From Psilocybe azurescens (taxonomy: Eukaryota > Basidiomycota > Agaricomycetes > Agaricales > Agrocybaceae), in the NCBI GenBank assembly GCA_023853785.1, contig JAJIRX010000570.1:496001-560000 (forward strand): a DNA stretch of 64,000 nt, given 5' to 3'. How positions within the stretch are numbered: position 1 is the first letter of the stretch; each line of letters starts with the position of its first letter. The position numbers and the translations under genes were made by a program. Of this stretch, positions 47,292 through 59,927 are shown piece after piece. The notes under the pieces were generated by a model. It was not told where the DNA came from. It ran no database searches and saw only the letters and a program-made list of their open reading frames with translations.

Positions 47292-49610
47292 ATGACATCT
47301 CTGCTAAGCCGGATGGAAAGCAGCCAGTCAGAGTCCTCGCACACACGGACGGATACCTTCACAAGCCAGACCACTTTCTCGTCGAACGGGACTTTCGTTC
47401 CATCTCCTCCGTCTTCTGGGTTTCAGCCTAAGATATCCATTGAAAATGGGCCCGCTTATCCGCCGTACACCGATACGATTCCCCCAGTTCATCCATACCG
47501 TACCTTGGTGTTGTGCTTCGATGGGACGGGAGACCAGTAAGTTCCCGTCATTATCAACTGAAGAGCGACTAACTGGTACATCTTATGCTATTAGATTCGA
47601 TGCCGACGTAAGTAGCCACAGCTTGATCTCTTGGGCTCATACACTTGAGAAGATGGATTCTCATATCATTCATGTTTAGAACTCGAACATCATCGAATTC
47701 TTCGCAATGCTGAAGAAAGATGATCCCGAGAAGCAGCTTGTTTATTACCAAGTATGCTCCAAAGTTCTCTCCTGAGGATCCCGTGTTGATGTTCTTTCCA
47801 GGCAGGGATTGGGACGTACACTTCACCCCAGATCGCCACACCCTTAGCATCCAAAATCAGCCAGGTTAGTACGAAGACTCAGCGTTCTCAAGCGACATCT
47901 CGAAGCTGATTGCTGTCCTGAAGACTTTGGACGCGATGATAGCGTGGAATTTAGATGCCCATATCATGGGTACGTATTTTGTTCCTAATATAGATTATCT
48001 ACCTGACTGAATTCAATTTACGCCATCCCAAAACAGGCGGATACGAGTTTCTCATGCAGAATTGTACGTGTTTCTATTTACGAACCCTTCCCCAAGTCAC
48101 AAGGTGCTAATTCATTTCGGCATAGACCGCGCCACGGATAGAATTTGCATCTTCGGTGAGTGGTGGAGTTGCGGTGGGGATCGATTGAGGAGCTTATATT
48201 GACATGTTCTATCTTTTCTCATCGTAGGATTCTCTCGGGGTGCTTATACGGCTCGATGGTAAGCCAAGGCGTATTTTTGTGGCCATTTGATGGGCAGGAG
48301 CTGATTCTCATGCAGCTTGGCCGGCATGATACACAAAGTAGGCCTTCTGCCTACGTGCAATCACCAACAAGTGCCGTTTGCGTACAAGATGTACACTCAG
48401 GCGGATGACGCTGGATGGAAGCAGTCCAATGCATTCAAAAAGACTTTCTCTATCGACGTCGACATTGAATTTTTGGGCGTGTGGTGAGTTCGCCGATTAA
48501 AACAATAATCTGGTATAATATTCATATGTAATATCGCGGTTTCATAGGGACACCGTCAGCTCTGTTGGCCTAATTCCTCGACGCCTGCCATTCACGACCT
48601 CGAACACGGTTGTGAAGACGTTCAGACACGCGGTGTCGCTGGACGAACGTCGGGCGAAGTTCAAGGCGAATCACTGGAACAAGCCCAATAAAGTAGAGGA
48701 AACGCTCAGCATTACCGATAAGAAGCAGAAGAAGCAGCAAGAGAGCGGAGCAGTCCCCAAGAAGAAAAATGGCAATGGGAAATCTTCTCTCAAGTTCTTG
48801 GAGGAGCAGTACGCCAAGGAGAAGAATGCTGAAACTGACGTGGACGAGGTGAGTTGATTTTTTTATTAGTCCGTTTTCATTCTGTCAGAACACGATTGAC
48901 TCCATTCAATTTCTGCCAACAGGTGTGGTTTTCGGGCTGTCACTGTGGTAAGACCACTATCACCAATAATAGGAATGTGTCGAGGACTGAATGATATTTC
49001 TTTATGATCCTCAGATATTGGTGGAGGCTCGGTTACGACAGGTGTCAAGCCATGCTTGGCTCGTATCCCTATCAGGTGGATGATTCGAGAATGCTTCAAG
49101 ACCAAGAGCGGGATCATGTTCCACATCGACGGGATGAAAGGCATCAACCTTGATCCTGACATGCTCTATCCCGTCGTCCGCGACCGCCCGCCCCCGCTAT
49201 CCGCAGGCGTAACAGGGCCGACTGCATTCATCCGACCTACACCAAAGCTACCAGAGGTAGCCGCGGACGACGACGACTATGTCGCGTCGAGCGTGATGCA
49301 AGAAACAGAGGAGGAGGCCGAGCTTAAAGACGCGTTGGCACCGATATACGACCAGCTCAGTCTGGCGTGGGTGTGGTGGATCTTGGAGCTCTTGCCGATG
49401 AAGCATCGCACGCAGGAGGGCGAGGATGGGTCATGGAGTTCGTGGTTGTACTGGAATTTAGGAAGGGGTCGGCATGTACCCAAGCAAAAGCAGAAGGGGG
49501 TGCGCGTGCATCGCAGCGTCAAGATTCGATTAGACGCCAAATATCCGGATGGGTCGTCATACATCCCGAAGGCGAACCTTAACGAAAGCTGTATTACCTG
49601 GGTTGACTGA
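47292..49610 (+). CDS. DUF2235 alpha/beta hydrolase-like protein (paralogue 1)
   Basis: The ATG is at 47292; many small introns follow. Motifs in order: RTLVLCFDGTGDQ (exon 1), DNSNI with LLKKDDPEKQLVYYQ-type sequence, AGIGTY, then the nucleophile elbow GFSRGAYTAR split by an intron near 48225-48255. Next are LAGMIHKVGLLP, IEFLGVWDTVSSVG, TFRHAVSLDERRAKF, and the Asp/His region WFSGCHCDIGGGS after 48920. The C-terminal part has IPIRWMIRECFK and ends ITWVD at 49610. DUF2235 proteins share the catalytic fold of the bacterial Tle1 phospholipases; lipase activity here is inference. It pairs with the next gene, about 1 kb downstream in the same orientation. Confidence 0.87.
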
Positions 49611-50653
49611 AGACGCTTCTTACCAAGAACACAGCCTTTCTTTCTCAATTTGTTTTCCGACTTTTAGTGTATACCTCAACGACTCATGTACGTGACTCCC
49701 TATGTTCCGTAACCGACATGAAACGCAAACTCTCTTGCATCTTCATAATAGTATGTATGTAGTATTCTAAATTACGCAAAATCCCATTTTTGTGTCCCTC
49801 CTGTCGTGACTCGTCGACTAAGTGCAACAAATCCATCAAGCTACGTAACTTGCGGGTACAAGAATGTTCGATTAAATTTTAGTGTATACATTTACAGGCA
49901 CAGACCGAGGTGCCAGTTCCACTAGCGCATAGCCTTTTTGGAACTTTGTCACGTACGTTGACCCTATGTAAGCCTCGCAGGTTCCAAATTCCATAAATAG
50001 GCATAGGCGCATCCTTGCCAAAGGTTACCGTGGACAGCGGAATGACTACCCGTTCATAGCGCTCAGGCCGATGCGGGTGCACTGCCATTGGTGGGTTAGA
50101 GCAGTATCTAATTAACGCCTTTCTATTTTGCGCTATACCAACCGCGTCATTTCGATTATTTTTATCCTTACCTTGGACCTTCGATGCACCACAACGACGA
50201 GCTACTTATGAAAAACGCTCTTTAGCGGGTCGTGCAACAACGACGAGCATCACACAGCGCCCAGCAACACATGCCGGCAACACCACTATCTAGGGCGGCG
50301 GTTGCCCCTATCATTTTCAACAATTGACCATCGTTGCCAAGATAATTTGATCTCGGAATCTGTGCTGGCGGAGACTTGCAATCGCCTGGCATCAGATTTT
50401 TGACATGCTGAAACTTGCTCGAAGCCTTGAACTGCAATCGGCCAACAAATGGGCTTCATGCTCCCTCAAAAGGTTAGAAAATGGACAACAAGGGCTAGGA
50501 CAGGTTAGCACCCCAACCCCACCGGCCGGGCTCCATTATTCCATGTCAGGTGCCATAAGCCAATTCCGAAGCCCTTACAGCGCTTAAAAACAGTTAAGAA
50601 TTGGAGTGACCTGTGCTTAAATACCCCAAGAAGATCCCCCACCTTGCGCCACT
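49611..50653. other. intergenic region between the DUF2235 paralogues
   Basis: 1.04 kb with no supported gene. The last 60 bases before 50654 include a tacccca/caccttgcgccact leader. No repeat is seen. Confidence 0.45.
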
Positions 50654-53109
50654 ATGGCTAGTCCGCGTCAAGATCTACACACTCAAGAGCCCACGGGCGT
50701 TTCGATGACGGACACAGTTGTTCAAGAGGTATCACCAACGGATTACAGCCGCTTTCCTGGCTTTGAAAACCGTCTGTCGTCGCAGCTTCCTAGAGGGTCG
50801 AGCCCTACAGAACAATTCGAAGAAAAACGAGCAACTAGACGACGAAAGGCCACGATCGATCCCCGGGATGTGCCTGCTATCATTCCTCCAGAACACTCAA
50901 GCCGTACACTGATTTTATGCTTCGATGGGACTGGGGATCAATTCGACAACGATAACTCGAATATTGTACAGCTCGTCTCGCTGTTAAAGAAGGACGACAG
51001 CACGAAACAGTTGGTATATTATCAGGTATGTGACATTGTTGAGTTTCATGCGCTTCGCAAACTCAGTGATCTTCTCGTAGGCCGGAATTGGTACATATAA
51101 CACCGCGCCCTACATAGCGTCACCGCTTCTGTCCCAGCTGCGAAAGGTACAGTGCACGATGGTGTGCAACTTATCGGCTTTTGCTTACCCATTAAAAAGA
51201 CTCTCGATGGTGCTTTCGCTTTCAATTTGCATTCACATGTTATGAGTACGTTATTCAAAAGCCGAATCTCCAGCAGGCTTATGATTAATCCGAGCATATT
51301 CACAGGTGGTTATGAATTTCTCATGGAACACTGTATGCAACATGTTCAGAAGATGAATCTTCAGATGTACTAATCTGAACTTTAGATGTCGCAGGAGATA
51401 AAATATGCATATTTGGTACTAAAATTACTTTACTGTTGGGTGTAGCTTCTAACGCATTGTTTCAGGTTTCTCTCGCGGCGCATATACGGCTCGCAGGTGA
51501 GGTTAAACCCTCTGGTATAGAACTTCTTGTCGAACCTGACGATGACGGTCCTCTAGCCTCGCGGGCATGCTGCACAAAGTTGGACTTCTTCCTTCCGGAA
51601 ATTTCCAGCAAGTACCATTCGCATACAAGATGTATACCCGAGCCGACGACGAAGGATGGCAACAATCCACCGAATTCAAGAAAGCTTTTTCTGTTGACGT
51701 CCCGATCGAGTTCGTAGGCGTCTGGTATGTCCCATCTCACACGAATCTACTCACGGCTCAGCAGGATAATCTAACCGAATCTGTCTCTTCATCTTCTCTT
51801 TCCACAGGGATACCGTCGACTCCGTCGGCATCATTCCAAAAAGATTGCCATTCACAACATCAAATACCATCGTGCGCACTTTCCGGCATGCTGTGTCACT
51901 AGACGAGCGCCGCGCAAAGTTCAAGGCCAACCTATGGAATCGGCCCACCTCTACAGAATCAGAGAAAGGCACGCACTGTAGAGATTCCATGACGACGAAC
52001 GTGAAATCGAGTCTGGACTCGGACATGAGCTCAAGCTCGGACGCAGATTCAGAGCCTCTACAACCTCCCGTTGTGATGAGAACCACGCCCCCTGGAAAGC
52101 AAGACAGTGTCGACGATCCAGCTCTGAGCAACAGCGGCGGGCCGAATGACAAGATCATTCTATTGAAGACGACTGTTAAGAAGGAAGACGAAGATGATCG
52201 CGAGCTTACCACCCTCGAGAGAATATACTCTGAGAAGCACGAGAAGACGACAGATATAGAGGAAGTCTGGTTCGCAGTGTGTTGTTCTCTTACCTGGCTC
52301 TGGTCAGCGTTGCTTATACAATTTCTTACTGTTATTTTAGGGATGTCACTGCGGTACGTCTCCGCATTTGCCGTTACTATTTCAACACAAGCCAGATTCT
52401 GATTGCATTTATTTTAGACGTCGGCGGCGGTTCAGTCAGCAACAGAACGCGACACTCTCTTGCCCGAATCCCGCTGCGGTGGATGATTCGCGAGTGTTTC
52501 AAAGCTAACACAGGCATCATGTTCAAATCTTCAGCTCTCTTCGACATTGGTTTGGACCCATCAACTCTCTACCCATACATCGCTCCAAGACCTCCTCCTC
52601 TACCAGTAGGCGCTCATACCATCAAAAGTCGTCCAAAGACGGACCTCCCAATTCGTCCTCCCACCAAGTCGTTGCTTACAAAGAAGCAATCAAGCCCTGA
52701 GATAACAGCCCTTCTGAAGCAACCTCGTAAACCATTCTTGGGCTCGGAGGAAGAGGAGGAATTGCATGACATTCTCTCGCCTGCGTACGACCAGTTGAAG
52801 ATTAAGAAATCATGGTGGGCGTTGGAAATAATTCCCTTAACCTTACGATATCAGAGGGGCGATAACCAATGGGTGACCTATTTCGGGTTTGTCGGCGTGG
52901 ATCTTCCTTGTCACTCTCTTTCTGACCTGTTTATTAGATCTAACATGGCACGCCCTCGATTCATCCCTAAACAGAAGCATGGATTTAAGGTCCATAGAAG
53001 TGTAAAAATGAGGATGGAAGCGCAGTTCGATTACGAGGAGAAGCGGAGAAAAGGCAAGAAATACAAACCAAGACCCATCTTCAATTTCGATCCTATCTGG
53101 GTTGATTGA
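50654..53109 (+). CDS. DUF2235 alpha/beta hydrolase-like protein (paralogue 2)
   Basis: The ATG at 50654 starts an N-terminus longer than paralogue 1. It has the same motif order: RTLILCFDGTGDQFD, AGIGTY, GGYEFLMEH, GFSRGAYTAR (intron near 51499-51560), LAGMLHKVGLLP, TFRHAVSLDERRAKF and, split by two introns, WFAGCHCDVGGGS. A Ser/Asp-rich insert (SDMSSSSDADSE) lies before the last motif. An intron at about 52889-52940 restores YFGSNMARPRF. The protein ends ...FDPIWVD at 53109. The two paralogues share intron positions, so they arose by tandem duplication, and they have since diverged mainly in the loops. It lies convergent with, and only 91 bases from, the polyketide synthase gene. Confidence 0.87.
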
Positions 53110-53200
53110 GAGCACGTAATTCCGCATGTATAACGATTAACGAACGACCATGATCGACGGTAGCGTATTCCGATTCTACACCATATCTTACTTATGACTT

Positions 53201-56200
53201 TTACGCATCTAAATTGTAATAATTTTTATCGAATTCCTCGCAAGCCTGAGAAATGCGGTTCGACACAACCTCCACCTGTAAGAAATCAATAAATGGTTAT
53301 GGGATAAGTTGGAGATACCGACGTTTTGAGGATCAAAAGCTTCAAAGTGATGTCCAGGGATGTGGAATGTGTCGAAAGGTCCTCCTGAAAAAATTTCCCA
53401 TCCAGCGATAATGGATGATTTGCTCCTGCGGTCAGACAGCCATGGCGGGATGTCGACATCACCGGGGATGGTGTAAGGCTTCTCTGACATTAAGAAAATA
53501 AGAGGCTGAGTATGGACCACGTCCCTCGGTGAATATTTGGAGAGAAGTTGTGAATTTGTTAATAACTGTATTTTGCAGAATTCTTGAGATTCGGGCTCCA
53601 AGTTATCAAGCACCTTGTCAATGAGAGCTGGCGACAGGGGTACGTGTACGAATGGACTCGGAGAGTCTATGAGCACCAAGCCGAGGACATCGACGGACCT
53701 AGTGCGCAACTGTCTCGCGATCTCCAATGCAACGACTCCCCCAAACGACCATCCTGAATGGGTGTTACTCGACGTGAAGAAGACATATCACAGCACGTAC
53801 CTCCCAGTATTATTGAACCCTCCATTTCCTTGAGAATAAGTTGTGCATACGACTCAGCCATCTCCTCTAGAGTGCTCCAAGGCTCTGACGAGAGAGATCG
53901 TGGATTTCGTATAGCCCATACCTGGCGATTTAATTTTGATAGTCGCTTGTAGAAATTGTCAGACCGGTCCCATCGTGGATTAATACAAGAGGGACCCGTT
54001 CTGAGTGTGAATTTTGCAATATCGACAGAGTGGTGTGTCGACACTGTGACGAAACGAGGAATCGATTTTGCTTGGTCCCAGTAAGGGGTAAATGCCCAGT
54101 CAATATCGATGGAGAAAAGGCAGGGTCGAGTTCCAAGATTTGATTTTCTAAATCCAGTATCGTACGAGAAGAACTAAAAAGCTTCCAGGAAGATTGATTT
54201 GGTATTCTTGGCGAAGTGCATGAGCCACTTCAATAGAAGCAAGAGAATCAAGCCCCAAGGACGAAAGCTGAGTGACGCCTTCAATCGAGTCTTCCTTTAT
54301 ATCCAAAATACGAGCTATTAACTGCCTCATAGAAGGACTTCTGGACCCCGAACGCACCAGTGTCCTTGGAGTGGGAAAGGTGCTCAAGGAGAGGCTAACA
54401 GAGTTTTCCCTAGGGCTTTCAAAGCTGGATGTGGGAGTAATCACAGATAGTACTGTCTCAATAACATCAGCTATCGTCCTGCATGTCCCAAGCTCCTGGG
54501 ATCTGCATCTAAATTCTGGGAACGCCTTAGAAAGATCGTAAGACATTTCTATCCGCATTAAAGAGTCGACTCCGAGGCCCTCGAGGCCCATGTCGACCGA
54601 AACGTCTCCCGAGAGGATGCCACAAGTGTTAGCCACAATGTTGACAACGGCAGCCATTACATTAGAAGCAAGGGAGGAATTGCTTTCATTTTGCAATGGA
54701 GGTCGGTCAAGCGAAGAAGACCGAACGCCCGCTTTACTTGCCAGGCCAAGTTTTAGACCGCTGAGACGTACACGCTGGAACCGAATGTTTTTGCAGTATG
54801 CAATCAGAATTGTAGGCCGAGAGTCCGAAATGACATAAGTTTCGCCAATCAAGGCGTCCTCCTTTTCCACTCTAGAGGGAGAAATTTTGCAGTAAATCGT
54901 AAAAGAGGAGTTATTTTGAATGGCAGCAGTAAGTATTTGAATGGAGCCAACTTGGTTGCATATGTAAGCATCATTCTGGCTTGCGCGAAGGTTGCAGAGA
55001 AATCCAGCGATATGAACCAAGGTATCTAGAAAGAGAGTTCGAGCAACAAAGAGCTCGTTTTCTTGGAAAGATGAGAGAACCATTGATCCAGTAGCGTCCA
55101 TTCCACCAGCGGGCATTGAAAGAGAACGAAGGGTATGAAACATCGCCGAGTATTCCACGACGCGTGGAAAGATAACCTGATATATTGTACGAGTAGAGAA
55201 GATTTGAGGTGTTTGATACTTTTCTGACCCTAGAATGGCGTTGACGTGTCCATGGATCGATTCAGTGAGACCAACAGATTCTTGCTGTACTGCCACAATA
55301 GGTCGAAGATAATATTCTCCGCGTGCATGAATAGCGTCTGATTCGAGTAGGGATACTCGTGACTTCAAAACAAACGTCTTTTCCGAGATGTTGACGATAA
55401 TTGTTATCATCGAAGTGTCTCCGGTATCTGCGTGGTTCATTATCAGAGGTTTTGGGAAGCTGAGCTGACACAAAACAGTTTCAGAGTCTTCCACATGTTG
55501 GAGCGTGTAGCCGGCGGTCAGGCCGATAGCTCCAAATATCAGCTCAAGATAGACTGATGCCGGACAAAGAGGAACTCCCCCCACACGATGGCCTTTGATG
55601 AGGTGTTTGAATTGATCAATTGGAGTTTGAAAAATAGCCACTTTATCGTCACCACCGCCTGGGAATTGAACCCATTGATTGATGAGTGAGGAATGCGCGC
55701 CTTGCGCCGTGACCACTTCCTCGACCTTTCCCGCGACATATGGAACCCAGAACCTCCTCTTATTGAATGAATACGAAGGTAGGCCAATACATTTCGCTGG
55801 TCCAACCTCGCTGAAAACGCTTCGCCAATGTACGGATTCGTCCCCAGTGCTGTAAAAGGAGGTAAGGCTTTTAGATAAGGAAGTCCAAGAATCTTCGCAT
55901 GCACGCAGCGATCCTAAAAGAAGTGAATCGGATAAAGCTGGGAAGGATCTCAACATAGGCAGGATAGAAGGATGTGCGCTGATTTCAAGCCAAACATGCT
56001 TCCCTGAGACCTGGGTGTTGGATAGGTAAGACCCAATCGCCTCCGTGAATTTGACAGGCTCGATGCATTGACGAGCAAAATAGTCCTGAGAAGGGAAAGA
56101 CCGGTCCCCTGGCATGATTACACGCCCTAAGACAGTGGAAATAAAGGGAATGCATGGCGGGAAAACCAGCGTCTTCCCTGAAAGTACCATAAGATCATCT

Positions 56201-59200
56201 GTCAGATGCGACATCAAAGGAGAATGATATCCATAGGGAATATTGAGTTGAGTGAACTTTCCAGAACCTTCTTTTTTGAGAAACGAAATAAAATCCTCGA
56301 GTTCATGGAGAGGGCCAGAAACCACGCAGTCTTGGGGAGAGTTGTAGCACGCAATCGATGTGTTTGCAAAGCTTTGGTTCGAGTCTAGAATGTGCTGCAG
56401 CTTCATGGGGTCAAGCGACACAGCAACCATCCCAGTCACCGCCGGCAGGCACCGTTCAAGCACCATACGAGCTCTCGTAGCAACGATTAGAATAGCATCT
56501 TCTAGTTGCAAAACGCCAGCTGTTACGAGAGCGACATACTCTCCGAGGCTACATTTAGCCGTCTTAGTGTCAAACCCGACAAGATCGAGTCGGAATACGG
56601 ACCTGTGGCCCACGGCCGCGACGGGCATGATCCCCCACGTAATCCAAAGTTTTGAAAGGGCATATTGCAATGCAAATGTTGCGGTTTGGGTCACTTCCAC
56701 TTCCTGTACCGCCGGCACCAGATGTCGATCGTAACCCGTTCCAGCTATTACGGAAATGATTGGGGTAAATCCATTTGATATCAAAACTGAATTGCACTCG
56801 TCGATATGGCGTCGAAAAACTGCTGACGTTTTATATAACGAACCCGCCATCTCGTGAGACTTGTGACCTTGACCAGAAAATACGAAGACGACCTTAGAAC
56901 CGACTTCATCACGAGGCACATGCACGATCGATTCCTTTTCTAACTTCTGCACAAGTTGCTGAACGCTTCCCGCAGAAGTAGCCAGTCGATAAGGATATAC
57001 CTGCCTGCGGGCAGTTGAAGTATAGGCGATATCCATAATCGAAATCTGCCGAGTACTTGGGCGCTGTAACCACGCTAAATATTTTGAGCGCAGAGCCTCT
57101 AACGAATCCTTGTCCTTTGCCGAAAATCCAAAAACATATGATGAAATGTTGGTGATAGGCAAAGGCGACTTCTGGGCAATGTATTCCTGGAGTAGAAGAG
57201 CCGCATTTGATCCAGCTGCCCCGAAGTTATTGATAAGTGCCATTCGCGGTGTTTTTGATTTGGGCGGCATCCAAGTAACATTTCGGGTGGTGATAATATA
57301 ATTATCGGAAGTTAGGCGAGTGATTCGAGGGTTCAAAGCTGATAAGGAAATTTGATGCGGTATGATCTCATGTCTGAGCATCAACAAAATCTTCGCCAAA
57401 CTGGCACATCCCGACGCCGCTTCCAAATGTCCAATGTTGGCTTTGATGGAGGTGATATAAAGGGGATTGTCGGGTGCGCGGTCATCGGCTAGTAAAAGGC
57501 GCCGAATGCTCTCCATCTCAGCCGTATCTCCTGCTTGCGTCCCAGTCCCATGAGCTTCAACAACGTTGACGGAATTAAAGTCGACATCCGAATTCATGAG
57601 AAGCTGGTTGAAAAGATCCTCTTGCGTCGGGGCATGAGGATGCGTGATGGATAACGCTTTACCGCTTTGGTTGACCTCGACACCTCTAATAATCCCCAAG
57701 ATTTGATCGTTCTCGGAGACCGCATCAGTAAGACGTTTGAGGACAAATATCCCGCAACCCTCCCCGCGAGAATAGCCATCTGCTGTAGCATCGAAAGGCT
57801 TACATTGTCCGGATGAGTTGAGAAAGTGACCTCGGTCCAGACCGATGAACATCTAAGACCAAAATAATGTCAGGTTCAAATATAATACACGATCAGGACT
57901 AAGTTACTCGGGGAACATACATCAGGGCTGGAGATGACATTGACACCACCAGCTAGTGCAGCATGGCAGTCTCGATTCATGAGAGCACGAGATGCTTGGT
58001 GGATCGCAACCATTGAAGATGAACATGCTGTGTCGATGACAATGGAGGGGCCGCTCAATCCAAGACAATATGATAACCGTCCACTGATGAAAGCTTTCAA
58101 AGTTCCTGATGATTGATTAGATGTAGTATTTCAAAAACTACATTCTTATTGAGCTCACCTGTGCTATAGTAAACATCGATTTCGTTTCTCAGATTTTGGA
58201 TATAATCATGCGTAGCAGCGCCAATATAGCAGCCGATAGTGGCTGGATCAAACGTCGGACTGCCATGTGGCACGTAGCCAGCGTCTTCCAAAGCTTCATA
58301 TGCAACTTGCAGTAAAATTCGCTGTTGGGGATCCATACTCTTAGCCTCTCGTGGGCTGATATTGAAGAACCTGGTCAACAAATAAAATTTAGATAGAATA
58401 AATAGAAGGCAGCAGTCGTAAAATACCTGTTGTCAAATTGATCAACATCGTGGATGAAATTTCCGGTTTGCGCCCGTAATGAACGGCCTGCAGCACAGTC
58501 CTCAAAGGTGAACCTATTTTCAGGAATCTATGTATGAGGAAGGGAATGGCGTCAATGTACCCCTTATCTATCAGGGAAAATAAGTGGATGCGAACCTTTT
58601 CAACGGTGTTGAGCCCATTAGCGATTACGTCCCAAAGTTTGCTGGCCGTCGGGGCACCCGGCATATTGACTGCCATACCAATTATAGCAATAGGTTCCTG
58701 CTTCATCTTGTATTTCGGCACAGAGTCTTGCTGTGGGTATACCACCTCGAATTTCTTGACAGCGCCATTACGGCAAACTAAAGCTTCAAAGCCTCGGACA
58801 AGACTCGCACCCAGCCCTAAATCGATTAGGTTGACAGCGATATGCGGCGGCAAAGTTGATACTGTCTGATGAAGTACAAAGTCCCAGTTAACGGGGTGCA
58901 TCAACACCATATCAATAACCAGTTCGACCAGTGAGCCAGAAGATGTGGTGTTAGAAATAAGGCTTCCGGAAAGGGTCGAACGTATAGGCGCCAGTATATC
59001 CAAGAAGCCAGGAAATCGGACATGCCTCGAGATAACGTCACGAAGAACTTCATCACGAACGCCGCGGAGAAATGACGAGCAGTGGTACAGGGCATTGATT
59101 GCGGTTACATGAGATGCGACGCCATTGGGTAATGTTCGCACAAACAAAATTAGATCGTGCGGATGCCCTGAAACGGTATAACGACCATCGCCCAATACTG

Positions 59201-59927
59201 AGGTCAAGACTATGCGATCTTTACCACCAAACTTTAAAACAAGATAAAATGTCAGTACACATTATGCGTAGCCGATGGAACAAAAAACCTCATTGAAGTG
59301 TTCGATGGACCGTAGTAGTTCATCCCGGCTGATTCCTAGTAACATTATGGCCCATGGATGCGGAGCAACATCGCCTGTGCTAAGCAGGGCTGCCCGGTAA
59401 ATTTGAGATCGAATGCCTATCCAGAATGCCAAACGATACGCCTCGACTGCGTGATTTATGAACGAAAGAATGGAGGAGGAGGATGCAACCACGCAGGCAG
59501 ATATGATACCAGACGAAAATCCCAGAATACCAACGCCGTGATGAGCATTAGATCGAAGAACATCCTTAAATGGGATCGGTACCGAAGCCGCGGCAAATTT
59601 CTCTACGAATGAAAGATATCGGAGGACCTGAGTAAGCAATAGATGGGATCCAGAAAATGCTGGGTTGTCGAATACTAGGTCATTTTGGGGCCGTAGAATA
59701 AATTCCTTTTCCGCGAATTGGGAGGCGCATATATCCACGACAGTACGTCTTTCGGCATCCAACGACGCGAGTTCAGATAGAAAAGCAGTGTGGCATGCAG
59801 AAAGTAAAGTTATGCCAAAAGGCGACAGTGAGGCCAGGTCTACCCTGGAGTCACATGAATCGAGGTGGGATATCCCTTGTCCACCAAAGACAGGCAAAAA
59901 TAACTGGGTAGAAAATTTGGACGCCAT
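53201..59927 (-). CDS. non-reducing polyketide synthase, SAT-KS-AT-PT-ACP-ACP-TE (orsellinic-acid type)
   Basis: The ATG is at 59927. The SAT domain ends exon 1 at 59289 and has ILGFSSG, with Ser where many SATs have Cys. [29 protein letters not shown] and [12 protein letters not shown], with several introns. [15 protein letters not shown] and GHSLGEY, the latter split by a 54-nt in-phase intron (near 56560-56610). PT: catalytic His in [15 protein letters not shown] and Asp in [11 protein letters not shown]. Two ACPs with GVDSLMRIE and [27 protein letters not shown] (intron before it) and C-terminal [11 protein letters not shown]. The stop is at 53201. No reductive domains are present, so the product is an aromatic polyketide; the architecture is that of orsellinic acid synthases. 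Frame breaks at A5 54176-54180 and A3 53953-53955 look like assembly errors. Confidence 0.9.
56560..56615 (-). other. in-phase 54-nt intron inside the AT active-site codon
   Basis: Read on the minus strand, the AT sequence GTGGGCCACAG is followed by GTCCGT, then 54 nt to TGTAG, then CCTCGGAGAG. Splicing makes the serine codon AG|C of GHSLGEY. The intron has no stop and a length divisible by three, so an unspliced mRNA would still be translated but would lose the catalytic motif. Positions are approximate to a few bases. Confidence 0.75.
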
